DNA of 64,000 bases from Eutreptiella sp. 'Long Island Sound 2002' (taxonomy: Eukaryota > Euglenozoa > Euglenophyceae > Eutreptiales > Eutreptiaceae): the NCBI GenBank assembly GCA_964036045.1, contig OZ038381.1, forward strand, positions 143,911,596 to 143,975,595, written 5' to 3'. A program made the position numbers and the translations under genes. Of the stretch, positions 10,349-22,030 are shown in pieces (position 1 is the first letter of the stretch; the number at the start of each line of letters is the position of its first letter). The notes beneath the pieces were generated by a model that was not told the DNA's origin, made no database searches, and saw only the letters and a list, made by a program, of their open reading frames with translations.

Positions 10349-11590
10349 CTACTCCTCATCAGGGAACTTGACATCCACCCCTGCAGCCATGAGGGACTTG
10401 GCCATCCAGGCCAGTAGCCTCTTCTTGGAGGTATTCCCCTCAGGGGAAGCGTTATCCCCCTGTGCGCGCTTCTTGGGGTCACCTGCGGCAGGAGGGGGAG
10501 TTGCAGCGGGCGCTGATGAGCGCCTCTGGGGGTTCGGGGGTCCACCTTTGCCACCCCCCTTGCCACCTCCTTTACCACCTTTATCCCCATTCTGGGAGTT
10601 TCTGGTGGGTGTTTGGGTCTTCTGGCGTTCAGCCTCTTGTCGCTTGAGTTTATCACTCTTGCGTTTCTTCATGTAACATTCGTCTTCGTAGTGACGACGT
10701 TTGCCACAATAGCCACAGGTGATGGTACACCTGAAATGATCCCGATGGGTCACAGGTTTCCCATCCTTGGTATGCTGCTGTCGTTTCATCTGCAGCATAC
10801 AGCTACTGCGGTGATCGCAGTCAGGGGCATGACAAGCTCCCCCCTTGTCATTGACAGGCTTACAGCAAAACAGAGGGGGTGTACCTGCATCAGGTTAAAC
10901 CTCATTCATGGCACATAGGTTACCCCTTCCTTTACCACCTCCCTGGTTGGCGTTAGTGGGATCTTTAGGCCCTTTCCCTTCGCCACGTTCGGGGGTGGGG
11001 GTACCACCTCGACCCAAGTGCTTCTTGAGGAACTTCTCCACTTGGGAGTCATTCTCCCTCTCAAGAGCTAGCTCAATCAGCAGGTCCAGCAGTTCGTTGT
11101 ACCAGTGGGTCCGGCTTTTCCTCTCAGAGGTAGCGCGGCAGTCATCCCACGTACGTTGGGGGATCTTACTCATGAGCCACAGGTGGGGCTCAGTGGCTCC
11201 GTAGGAGCACATGTTCATCCTCAAAAACAGATACTCTAGGTCGCACACATATTCAGAGACTCGCGCAGCGGAAGGAAACTCAGGGAGCATAGGTAGCTCC
11301 TCTATCTGTGTGCGCACACTGAGGTCAGTCTCATAGACTGGGAATGTTTTCTCCAGTCTTTGGAGTACCTCTGCCCAGGTGGAACAGGTTTTCACAATCT
11401 GTTTCACCTGTTTTTGCAAAAATTTCTTTTTGCATGAGCGTTTCAGCAGTGAGCATTTGGTGGCCCCATCCACATGGGATTCGCCAGTCAGCAAAAGAAA
11501 CTCAGCAAATTCTTCTGCCCATTCGGGCAGATTTTTCGGGTCCAACGCCGGCAGTTCTAGCTGGATGTTGGCCTGGGCAATAGGCAATAG
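10349..11590 (-). pseudogene. Outer element gag, C-terminal half
   Basis: Gag forms the particle and binds RNA. The start of this fragment (near 11587) continues in frame from the gag piece ending at 48007, across the inner element. A retrotransposon gag-type helical region (11580-10950) aligns with the inner gag, for example KQVKQIV, VYETDLSVR and SERKSRTHWYN. A CCHC zinc knuckle CGYCGKRRHYEDEC lies at about 10670-10715, followed by a lysine/glycine-rich tail. A TAA stop at 10895-10897 is a disabling mutation. The terminal TAG at 10349-10351 lies exactly where the inner element has TGA, in the same frame as pol, so gag-pol expression by stop-codon readthrough is possible. Confidence 0.85.
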
Positions 11591-12376
11591 GAAAAGTTTA
11601 TAGTGGTTTCAACACTGTGTTTTTGTCTCTCCTGCTGCTTGCTGCTGGTGTAGGGTTTCCTGCTGCTTGTCTTTGGAGATGAAAAGCTTTTGTTTGCTGA
11701 AATACAATAAATCCAGGATAGCCCAAGCCAGAGATATGCAAGGAGAAGAGAATCAGGATCAAAGCATGAAGGGCTGCAGTGTAAACAGTGAAAGATGAAA
11801 AGATATTCACAGAAACTGCAACTCAGGTCAAATCGGATTGCATATTCACAAAGATAGCTGAAATGTTTTGCAAAAGAGTTGCAAAACTGCCCCATGGTCA
11901 CTCTATCTCCATAGTTCCATCTCAGGAGATGTGCCCTTTTTTTTTTTGGGTCCCATATGTGCTGAGGTGGCAGGGCATGTGGCGATGAGGTCACTGCCAT
12001 GTCACATGGGATCTTCCTACTTATCTAGGCTGACCAGGAATTGAACCCAGGACCTCTCAAAAAGAGGTGCCCAGCCCCCTAGGCCGCATACCACTAGGAC
12101 AGCTAAGAATTCATGGAAAAACATAGATAAATTCATAGGCTCTGCCCTGGATATGTCAGTACTGAGTCAACTCAGGGAATGATGATTTGCCTCACATTGA
12201 AAGGGGATTAAGGGGTCCACTCCATATCCTGATTGGGTGTTTGGTTCCATAGGTCAAAATGTGTTATCACCACTTTTGGTGGGACCAATACTAAGAAAAA
12301 AATGCCTGGATGCTCAGTGCATCCCTAATACAACTAGAATATGCCTCAAAGCATTGGAAAAGCACTTTTTCTTACT
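11591..12376 (-). repeat. 3' LTR of the inner element
   Basis: The 786-bp copy pairs with 47218-48002. On the element strand it starts AGTAAGAAAAAG after G6 and ends in CTTTTC, parallel to the outer LTR ends (AGCAAG...CTTTC), so both families share unusual non-TG/CA termini. It includes a 75-nt tRNA-like segment. Confidence 0.92.
12029..12103 (-). repeat. tRNA-like 75-nt segment inside the inner 3' LTR
   Basis: On the minus strand the ends GCTGTCC and GGTCAGC pair as an acceptor stem with one mismatch. ACCTC and GAGGT form a perfect anticodon stem around the 7-nt loop TTTTTGA, giving a nominal UUU anticodon. A B box GGGTTCAATTCC is present, with wobble pairs in the T stem. The D arm is irregular. 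The 75-nt span is tRNA-sized. It is likely a domesticated tRNA or SINE piece and may provide a pol III promoter; a functional tRNA-Lys is less likely. Confidence 0.5.
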
Positions 12377-12382
12377 CCCCCC
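12377..12382 (-). other. Polypurine tract of the inner element
   Basis: GGGGGG on the element strand immediately precedes the 3' LTR, matching the outer element in sequence and position. Confidence 0.75.
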
Positions 12383-14643
12383 TTGTGCTGTGGTGGCCAC
12401 CACTGTCGCATTTTAGGAAAAAGGGATTTTTTCTTGGCCTTTCCTTGGTTTCCACATCTACTTAAAAATACCTATAGTTTCCCTCACACAGAAAAATGGG
12501 CGCTCACCATGGCTGGCGCTCTTTTGCTGCTCTGTTTGTAACATTTCCTACAGAAGACTCAGCGCTCATGGCGCTGCCGGGGCTCCTGTGGCTTGGTTGG
12601 GTTAGTTTGGGAGCATGCCAAAACATGTGCATGTGCATCCCTCCCTCCAAGACGCAGCGCGACACAAACCAAACGCAAGACACAATATACACACTCGCAT
12701 GGGTTCTCGTAAACCTGCTGGTGACCTGTGACCTGTCTTAGGGCGAAGGGAGTCGTAAAAAAATTAAATTGCCCCTTGGTGGGGTCTTGGGTTCTGCTCA
12801 GTCTCTCCAGGCTGCTGCGTTTCGGCCCGAACACGGCCTACTCAGCGAGGCTGCGCGTGGGTATCTGCAGAGGCAGGAATGGGAGAATTATGGACGAATC
12901 CACGCAAAAGCGAAGGGACGACACCAAAATCCGTCAAATGACGGCCTAGAATTTTTCTAAGACAACACACCTGAGCAGAATGCAATTGTGCATCAGAAGC
13001 ACATTTTTATAAAAGTTATAGTCATCTCTAGATTTTTTAAATCAAGAAATTCCTACGCATAAAAAGGCGGCGCGCAGGAGCGGCTCCTAGCGAAGCGCCG
13101 GAAAATGCAGAAATAATGGAATTATAAACGTATGTGTCACGTAGTCTTGAAAATGACGAGACACACATTAATAAATAAACATACAGATTCCACCCACACT
13201 AATAGAAGTATCAAAAATTCAAGAATTCGAAAATGAACGAAAAGACTTCGATGAATCAGGTATAAACTACAGGTATGCTCGTCTCGTATGCCGCATACAC
13301 GTTGCTCGTCTCGTGTCTCCGTGAACGAGTCTTGTAGCAGCGCTAACAACGATAGGACGCGATAGAGGGATTGATTAGAAAGATTGCAGATGATTAGAGG
13401 TCAGATCAGGGTGATTAGACATACACACAAGTGCATAGTGACGTTTCTCGCTTGCGCCCCTCACGTGCCCACTTGCTCTCTCTCTCCAGCGGTAGGTAAG
13501 GTGAGTAAGCCCAGGCGGGGCCACCCCCTGGTGGAGTTCGTGATTGAGGTTCAGATGGGCAGGTTTGCCCAAGGTACTCGTGCATGCTCGCGCATTCACA
13601 CACGCATTAAAGGGTAGGCCACGCGAAGTGCGCACGGTAAACCTTGTTTAGGCTACCCAGGGGCTCCTCGGTACGTTCTTTAAGAGAACCTGAGGAGTCC
13701 CTTAACGCTTGCTTGCTTGACAGGGGAGCTGATCCTTCAGCGTGTTTGCGGACAGTGTATTATAGGTCACACTGAGAAGCGTATAATACGTGGAGTGTGG
13801 CTTGGTTCCTCCGCCGCAAACACCCCTTCATTTGCCTTTGCTTTACAGGTGGGCAGGTAGGGTGATTGGTGCAGCAGCATACCATTTTTTTCATGCCCTG
13901 CTAAACAAGAGCGCAGATCACACAAACAAGTAACTCCGCCCCTGCCTGTGGCAGAGCAGGGAGTCCGACTTCATCGACATCTGCGCCGTGCACGCAAAAA
14001 GAGCACCTCTTCCCTCCAAGCCCTAGCAGGGGAAACACGTTGTGGCGTCCCCTGTTAGGCCACAGTTACTTAGCAGCGCTGTGTTCTCTTGTCTTCTTCA
14101 CAGGAGGGTCGCTAGGACCCACGACATGTTCTTCAACAACACCCAGTAGAGTGTGCGTGTAGGAGTGGTAGTCCTGAGTTGTGGCTTGAGCCAGTTGCAG
14201 AAGTGCTCGCCCACCAGGATGGTGCCACTGTAGGGTATGTAGGATCTGTAGTGCGTGTGTCACTGTCCCACCCGTTTCCTACAATTTTAGCAGGGTTGGT
14301 GGGCTGTGGCAGTGGTTAGGTCAGTGTTTTGGCCACTTAGCAAAACGGCGTTTTCATGCCTTCATAGCTTTTGGCCCCCCCTCCCTGTAGTAGACAGATA
14401 GGTAGGGAAAACAATAGCTGGATTAGTACGCTGGGTATTACCCAAAGGTTTTGCGCCAGCACAGAAATTGGGCGCTTAGGGGAGGGGAGACCCGGGGCGT
14501 ACCCCGTGGCATCAATAAGCCAACCCTCCAGGTTTAGCAAGCGTGCAGACTTGGGTATAATTAGGACACCACTTCTGCGGCTTGCTCTCAGGACCTTAGG
14601 AAAAGCACACTCACACATACGCTTTGGCAGGTAAGGGTAAGGT
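12383..14643 (-). other. Long 3' region of the inner element
   Basis: 2.26 kb between the end of pol (TGA at 14644) and the polypurine tract. No convincing sense gene is present. 12383-13480 is AT-richer and carries no recognisable feature. 13480-14640 is homologous to the outer element's 3' block. Plus-strand splice-like words occur, such as CTCTCTCTCCAG near 13475-13490 and TTGTCTTCTTCACAGGAGGG near 14090-14108. Confidence 0.6.
13480..14640 (+). repeat. Conserved 3'-region block, copy in inner element
   Basis: Counterpart of 4935-5960, with the same series of landmarks in the same order and moderate identity, clearly lower than LTR-to-LTR identity within either element. The two copies therefore reflect family relationship, not recent duplication. 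Confidence 0.7.
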
Positions 14644-17600
14644 TCAGTCCCTAGCTTTAGTCTTGGAGGCAAGCGTCTCAGCGAGCCTCAGCAACTCACC
14701 AAGGTTGTTCTGGGACAAGTAGTCCACCAGAACTGAGTTTAGGCGTCCCTCAGGTAGAACAAACGCAGAGAAGGGCTCCCAGGTGGCCTCTTCGACTCAA
14801 AACCCTTCCCAGAGGGTGAGGAAGCGCCAACCCTGGCGATAGCGGTGGCGTAGGACAGACTTCACCAGGTAGAAGCCCTCCTTAGCCATCTCCTCGGCGT
14901 TCATGTCGGGGAGTTCACCCTCAACTTCCATAGGGCTGGCAGCCCCTTGTAGGTCCAGAGCGGCGATTTCCTCGTCGTTCAGCTCCCACTCCTCCCCACA
15001 GAGGTCTTCAGGATCATAGTAGCGCTTCAGGTGTTGGGCAGCACACACCAGGGTCCCCCCTAGACGGGGAGAACACCGCACGGTGATACGGTGTCCATCC
15101 ACTGATAGAATCTTGTACGGCCCGAAGTATGGTTCATCGCTGGTAGAGCGTGGCCAGGCGGGTAGTCGACTGTGGTGCACCAGCACCCAGTCCCCCTCTT
15201 GGTAGGTGGCCGGTACTCGGTGCTTGTTCTTCTTGTTCCACTGACGCTCCCTCACTCTCTGGAGCATAGCCTTGGCCTTGTCCACCTTCGCTTGTTGCTT
15301 TTGGACCCATTCACCCACAGAAGAAGGGGCGTCCTCTGGATAGGGGGCATGTAGGAACCATGCCGGGCGCCCTAGGAATAGCTCATGGGGCGAGTAGCCA
15401 GTAGCTGAACTCTCTTGGGAGTTCATCATCAAGGATATGACGGGGAGTAGTCTCACCAAGTCTCTGGTGCGTTCAGTTTTGCACCATATCCGTACATTCT
15501 CCTTCAGGACACGGATCGGTCGCTCACATAGGGGGTTGCTCGTGTGCGAGTAGGGAATCCCCGTAGACACCTGGACATTGAGGGATCTCAGGACCCTCTT
15601 GTACCAACCGGTATCTGAGCGTACTCGTACGTCCTCATCGGAGTTGATCTCCTTGGGCGCCCCATAGACACAAAACCACTCCTCCAGGAGTATCTTGATA
15701 GTCTCCTCCCCGGTAATGTGCTTGGTACATGGGAACACCCTGGTAAACCTGGTCAACCCACAGGTTACCACCAGGGCGAAGTCATAGCCCCCGAACTTCG
15801 GCATCTCCGTGTAGTCCACGTATAGAACACTGTTAGCACAGTGAGGGATGGGCAGGGTCGAGTAGAGACCTCTGTCCCTGATATCCCCTGGTTTACAGGA
15901 CCTGCACGGGCACTTGTCCACGATAGGCTGGAGGGTTTTCCGCAGTTGGTCGTCAGTCCACGTAGTGTGGAACCACTGCTTGAACAGCCTCAGGGTACGG
16001 TCAGCACCCACATGACCGCTGGACTCATGGGTCCACTTCAGCAGCGCTGGGACTCTGTCACTAGGCACCACAATACGGTCCTCGTGCCAGAGGTAGCTCT
16101 TGTCCCTCTTCCACTGGTCTTGGTTGACCAGGAGGGGCTCAAGGCGTTTCTCCAGGCGCTTGTAGATATCCCCAAACTCCTACAGGTACTCCGATTGTTG
16201 GAGTTCATCCAGGGGGCGTATCATCCTCATGTTGAGGGCCAAGTGGACGTCCATACGGCTGAACGCCTCCTTAACCAGCGCTTCAGAACGGGCACCAATC
16301 AGGGCGTCGAAGTTGTTGCGGCTGATGTAGTCGGCACACTCATTCTTCACTCCCTGGATATGGTGAGCCGTCAGCCGCAGTTGACTGAGGTAGGTCCACC
16401 AGCGCCGTAGCTTGGCCTTCTCAGGTGGGGGACCCTTCTGGAAACTGCGGACCGGTTCTTGGTCGCACAGCCAGACCACAGGGTTACTCCCCAACAGTCG
16501 TGCTTGCGAGGATAGCACCAGCATACCCGCGAGCAATTCCTGCTCATAGGTGGAGTAGTTCCCCCTGGCCTGGTTCCACTTCCAGTTCCAGTGGCCCAGA
16601 GGTACTAGGACCCACTTGTCGTCAGGGTAGCTGTGCTTGAGGGTTCCATCTCGGTTGAGACCTTCCGTCCCCCATTGGGAAATGGCCGAGTCGAACTCCT
16701 CCTTCTCCAGTGCTTGCCATTCGAACAACGTTCCACCACCGCCCACATTACTGGCGTCGGTCACCAGGATAATCTCCCCTTGTGCCCTAGGCACGCCCAA
16801 GCACTTAGCGTTGGCTACCTTGTCTTTGAGCTCGTCAAACGCTTGTTGCTCTTGTGGGCCCCAGCGCCAAGTAGTACTCTTCTTGATCAAGTCCGTCAGA
16901 ACGGCGCTGGTGTAGGTGAAGTTTTTGATGTGGCGGCGATAGAAGTTGCACGCCCCAATGAAACTGCGTACATCATGAAGTCCTTTCTTGGGGTCTTCGT
17001 GTCGTACCTTGGCATCCATCAGGGGTTTGGCCTTAGAGGCCGCTGGGGTCCACCACCCATAGCCAACATCAAACCCCCGGTACTGCATGGTCACCTGCAT
17101 GAACTCACACTTCTCCAGCTTGAGTCGTGTGTGTTTCTCCTGGCAGACCGCAAAGAAGTCACCCAAGAGGATTAGGTGATCCTCCTGGGTATTGGTCCCG
17201 AGGCATACATCGTCGATGTGAGCCTCCATCTGGGCACCACGGGATAGGAGCTCCTGCACCTTAGGTCTCCTTCGTAGGATGGACAAGATCTTGTTCATCA
17301 GCTCTTGGAATAGAGCGGGTGCGTTAGCCACGCCAAACGGCATGACCTTCCACTTGAACACCCTCCCCTGAGGGGTGATGAAGGCCAGTAGTTCCTGTGC
17401 GTTGGGCGTCAGGTCCACTTGCCAGAATCCGCTCCTCTTGTCCATTTTGGTCTTGTAGCGACAGGAGGCTATCTTCTCCAGGGTAGACTCCATATTGGGA
17501 ATGTACCCTGAGTGGTTCAGCGTTTTCTTGTTCAGCTCTCCGTAGTCCACTACCAGCCGTTTGGCTGTAGACCCAGGTTTAGCCACCAGGAAACAGGGGC

Positions 17601-18715
17601 TGCAGTGTAGGGGGTAGTCCCCGTCCTTGTACTCCAGGACTAGGCCAGCGTCGATACATTCTTGTATCTGTCGCTCGATCTCGTCGGCCTGCTCTTTAGG
17701 AGCTGGATAGGGTCTCCTCCGCATCTTGTGACCCACGAACTCGGGTTTCAGCTTGAGGTCCATCTGTACCAGCTTGTCACATGAGGCTGGAGGGGGTAGT
17801 TCTCCGAACACCTCCAGATAGGTCCTTATAAGCTTCTGTACCCGCGGGTCCAATACCTTGATCTTGTCCTCCATGTCCTCGTCAGAGTTTAGGTTGCTTG
17901 CCCCCTGAGTAATAGACGTCGAGAGGTGGTCCTCCGGCGACTCTTCGCCCGTGGTAGTGTCCTTCAGCCCTTGGTAGGCATATAGAAGGTCTTGTTCAAC
18001 CATGTCCTGTGGACGATGGCAACATAGGCACGCTCGAGGGGGTTCACATACACATTCCTCCGAGAGGTCGTCCTCCTCTGGGGTCCTCACATGGGCGCCC
18101 CACACGCTCTTCATAAGCTTGAGATCTACCTCCCTTTGCCAGGTGGTGATCTTCTGTTCGAGGTCCTCTTTCAATTGGGATAGGTCTCCCATACGTCCTT
18201 GCTTCAGTGGCCATGAGCTGCGGGTAGGCTTCGCGTGGCATAGCTTTTTCGCCACCAACTTCCTCTTGGAATCCACATACTCCCTTAGCCTGGATCGAGG
18301 GTCCAGCTCCTCGTCCACGGGGTCTTCCACCCTCATGGAGAGTAGGGGTTTCAGTGGGGCGACGTACTCGGCGTTCTCCACCTCCTCCACACAGGTCTGC
18401 ACGAAGAAGGCGTCGTGCTCAGTTTCGTCATCTGAGTGGATAGAGCTAGGTAGCTCAGATAGTCCACACTCAGAGACTCCATCAGGAACAGGTACATGAC
18501 AGGGCGAGTTGGGGGCGTTGGTGTCAGTCAGGACGTACTCATCTCCTCCGGGTGTAGTCTCAACAGCATCTTGAGGTCGTAGGCGATCCTTCAAGTCACC
18601 CAAGGCGAGTCCATCGCTTTCTCGTTGTATAGCCTGGACCAGAGTCGGGTCCAGATCCTCCCAGGGAATGGAGGTAAGACCTCCGTTCACCACGCTGAGC
18701 ATACTCCCCCATCCG
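14644..18715 (-). pseudogene. Inner element pol, downstream part: RT, RNase H, integrase, chromodomain
   Basis: Reading from 18715 down: an acidic linker within the duplicated target (18715-17677). RT follows with RRRPYPAP, LVVDYGELN, KMDKRSGFWQVD, FGVANAPALFQELMNKIL and catalytic HIDD (17209-17220). RNase H has VTDAS, YEQELLA, CDQEPV and HHIQGVKNECADYIS (about 16770-16310). Integrase has an HHCC finger (about 16030-15885), YVDY, the SDEDVRVRSD stretch and NPLCER (near 15530). The chromodomain has GWRFLTLWEGF and ATWEP. Stops: TAG at 16180 between RNase H and integrase, and TGA at 14797 inside the chromodomain, after which the frame continues to a natural TGA at 14644-14646. The polyprotein is otherwise intact, indicating fairly recent activity. 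Confidence 0.9.
17677..18715. repeat. Left copy of the 1,039-bp target duplication flanking the giant LINE
   Basis: This matches 42710-43748 in direct orientation, with the same length, no indels and about five differences seen by eye. It begins GATCTCGTCGG and ends CCCCATCCG. The segment is inner-element pol (linker plus start of RT), and both copies stay open in the pol frame. LINE sequence starts at 18716. Confidence 0.92.
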
Positions 18716-19375
18716 ACGGGGACGGAGACAAGAGCAAGGAAAAACAAGGTATGAACCCCACACCGCCCCGCCCGCAAACACACACACGCTCTCGCTATAG
18801 GGAATGACCACGTACCACGGGGAAACAATGGTATGGAGGTATGACGAACAAGTATGTTAAAAATGCGAGGGAAGGCGCCAAGGGGACGAAAACACAAACA
18901 CACACAAAGCCGCAAGATGCACGAAGACGGAGACGAGACAAAGGAACGTCATGGTATGCAACCCCACCCCCGCCCCACCCACAAACAAACACACGCTTTC
19001 TCTATAGGGGACGGCAACAGGAAGCGGCACAAGGTACAACAAGTATGTTGAAAAAAAAAAAACACGAAACCGCCTTCCACGCCCTCTCTATAGGGGAAAC
19101 GCAATGCGGAGAGGTATGTTATCGAAGACGCAGCGAGGAAAAAAAAAAACACGAGGGAGGAGACACAAAACACAACACGCAAAAAAAAAAAAACAAAAAG
19201 GACCTGCGCACGCTCTTTCTCAACAGGGGAAGAAAACATGATGGGACGAATAGAAAGGTACGTGCTACGCATCACACATGCCACGCATCTCTGCTACGCA
19301 TCTACAGGACCTCTTCTTCTGCCTTTTGAAACATGCCGACGACCGACGACGAGAACCAGCCAAGGTATGACACAC
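18716..19375 (+). other. LINE 5' leader with a series of mini-intron-like modules
   Basis: At least six GTATG/GTACG donor-like sites alternate with five acceptor-like sites. Donors lie near 18750, 18955, 19050, 19113, 19256 and 19365. Acceptors read CTCGCTATAG near 18800, TTCTCTATAG near 19008, CTCTCTATAG near 19094, CTTTCTCAACAG near 19227 and CATCTACAG near 19308. Pieces between acceptor and next donor are short (about 20-60 nt), usually starting GGGAA or GGGAC. Apparent introns are about 50-140 nt and often A- or C-rich. No long frame is obvious. The alternative is a degenerate tandem repeat that only resembles splice sites. Confidence 0.45.
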
Positions 19376-19559
19376 CCCACCCCACCAACCACACACCGCG
19401 AGCACACACACGCGCACGCACGACAGCCACACCGAGCGCGACCCCCCCCCCCCACGCCACCCACACCAACACGAAGGGCCACACAGCGCACACACACACA
19501 CCAAGGCCAAGGGGAAGGGCACCCGGAAGACACGCCCACCGCACCACCACACCACACCA

Positions 19560-21315
19560 CCACCGGCAGCGAAACCCAGCCAGGAGTGGCGGGGAGTAGC
19601 ACACAGGAACCTCCGCCAGGAGTGGCGAGGGACCAACCACACCAGCCACAAACCCACCACACACGCCACCGCCGCACGCCACACGCCACACACCACACAC
19701 CGCACACCACACACCACCGCCGACAGCGAAACCCAGCCAGGAGTGGCGGGGAACGCCCACCACCGCCGGCAGCGAAACCCAGCCAGGAGTGGCGGGGAGT
19801 AGCACACAGGAACCTCCGCCGGGAGTGGCGAGGAACCAACCACACCACACACCAGCCGCAACCCCACCAGCACACCACCACCGCACACCACACACCACAC
19901 ACCACACACCACACACCACACACCACACACCACACACCACCGCTGCCAGCGGACCCCAGCCAGGAGAGGCGGGGGACCACACACCACCACCGGCACCGAA
20001 ACCCAGCCAGGAGTGGCGGGGAGTAGCACGCAGGAACCTCCGCCAGGAGTGGCGAGGGACCGACCACGCCACACACCGCCGCCAACGGACCCCAGCCAGG
20101 AGTGGCGAGGACCGCCCACCACCACCAGCAGCGAAACCCAGCCAGGAGTGGCGGGGAGTAGCACACAGGAACCTCCGCCAGGAGTGGCGAGGGACCAACC
20201 ACCAACACACCACCGCCACACACCACACACCACCGCCGCCAGCGGACCCCAGCCAGGAGTGGCGGGGACCGCCCACCACCACCGGCAGCGAAACCCAGCC
20301 AGGAGTGGCGGGGAGTAGCACACAGGAACCTCCGCCAGGAGTGGCGAGGGACCAACCACACCACACACCACCCACAACCCCGCCAACACACCACCGCCGC
20401 ACACCACACACCACACACCACGCACCACCACCGCCAGCAGGCCCCAGCCAGGAGTGGCGGGAAACCGCACCCCACCACCGGCAGCGAAACCCAGCCAGGA
20501 GTGGCGGGGAGTAGCACACAGGAAACTCCGCCAGGAGTGGCGAGGGACCAACCACACCACACACCAACCACAACCCCACCACACACCGCCGCCGCCAGCG
20601 AACCCCAGCCAGGAGTGGCGGGGAACCGCGCCCAGGGCCCTCAGCCAGGAGTGGCGAGGACCGCCCACCGCCACCGGCATCGAAACCCAGCCAGGAGTGG
20701 CGGGGAGTAGAACACAGGAACCTCCGCCAGGAGTGGCGAGGGACCAACCACAGCCACAACCCCACCAACACACCACCGCCGCACACCACACACCACACAC
20801 CACACACCACACGCCACGCACCACCGCCGCCAGCAGGCCCCAGCCAGGAGTGGCGGGGAACCGCACACCACCACAGGCAGCGAAACCCAGCCAGGAGTGG
20901 CGGGGAGTAGCACACAGGAACCTCCGCCAGGAGTGGCGAGGGACCAAACACACCACACACCAGCCACAACCCCACCACACACCACCGCCGCCCGGAGACC
21001 TCAGCCAGGAGTGGCGAGGACCGCCCACCACCACCGGCAGCGAAACCCAACCAGGAGTGGCGGGGAGTAGCACACGGGAACCTCTGCCAGGAGTGGCGAG
21101 GGACCAACCGCACCACACACCAGCCACAACCCCACCAACACACCGCCACCGCTCACCATACACCACACACCACACACCACACACCACACGCCACTGCCGG
21201 CGGCGGAACCCCAGCCAGGAGTGGCGGGGAGCCGCACAACACCACAGGCAACGAAACCCAGCCAGGAGTGGCGGGGAGTAGCACACAGGAACCTCCGCCA
21301 GGAGTGGCGAGGGGC
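19560..21315 (+). repeat. Array of about 30 GCCAGGAGTGGCG hairpin motifs in the LINE leader
   Basis: The core GCCAGGAGTGGCG occurs about 30 times, counted by eye, with few variants. CGCCA and TGGCG can pair across a GGAG loop, and copies within CCTCCGCCAGGAGTGGCGAGG pair further. Copies come in a higher-order pattern: AACCCAGCCAGGAGTGGCGG, then CACAGGAACCTC plus a second motif, then a CACCACACACC-rich spacer of varying length. Long reading frames here on both strands are translations of the repeat and are not called as genes. Isolated copies recur at 24551, 25247 and 42160. Confidence 0.85.
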
Positions 21316-22030
21316 CAACCATACCACACACCCGCCACAACCCCACCAACACACCACCACCGCACACCACACACCACAAACCACGCACCACACACCAACA
21401 CAGACACCACGCGCGCACGCACCGCGCCACAAACACACACACCGGCGGCGAACCACGACCAGAGGAGGGAGCGACACGCCCGCAAGCAACACAGCCAGGA
21501 ACAGCGAAAACCCCCCCCCCCCACCACCACCACCCCACCCCGGAGAGACGGGACACCAACCACCGCAAACCGCACAGCGAAAAGGGGGGCGGGACGAAAA
21601 GGGCCCACGGGGGGCGCAGGCGAGGGACCCAACCTCAGGGGTTTGGGGGCCCCCCCGGTGACCGTATCGGCCCCACCTGAGCACACGCAATAAGGTGGGA
21701 TACGCCCGGGACCGTTGGTCAGCGGCCCGCGGTGGCACCGGCCTGGGGGGGTGACCAATGGGCCTGACCAAGAGCACTCCCCATGGCACGTACTGCGGTT
21801 CGGGCCCAGCGAGGGGCTGCGGGTAGGGCACACCGTCCATCGGGGCAGACAAGAGACGCGCCTGTCCCGCAAGGACTCCCCAGCGACCCACAGTGTACCC
21901 GACCCCGGTGTGGGGAACGGCTGGAGTACCTGGCTACGGAACAGGTCCATGGACGGCATCCGTACAACAGAGTTACACCCTGACGGGGAGTGCAAGCAAC
22001 GGCCCCCCCACGGGGAAACACCAGGGGAAG
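21316..22030 (+). other. Unique segment in the LINE leader
   Basis: After the array comes a C-run near 21513, then a more balanced GC-rich stretch (21590-22000) without obvious repeats or a convincing gene. It differs in composition from both neighbours and could be leader sequence with RNA structure or promoter function. No known RNA family was recognised. Confidence 0.4.

Noticed and set aside
19560-21315. Regular short repeats with spacers resembling a CRISPR array
   Set aside because: The setting is eukaryotic, spacers are low-complexity and similar to each other, repeat distances are irregular, and no cas-like gene is near.
19265-21568. Very long open frames on both strands (up to about 770 codons)
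   Set aside because: They translate the tandem hairpin array into cysteine/tryptophan/valine-rich or proline/arginine-rich repeats, exist in several phases at once, and show no domain.
21590-22010. Possible ribosomal RNA fragment in the LINE leader
   Set aside because: GC content and apparent structure invited the idea, but no conserved rRNA core sequence could be recognised.
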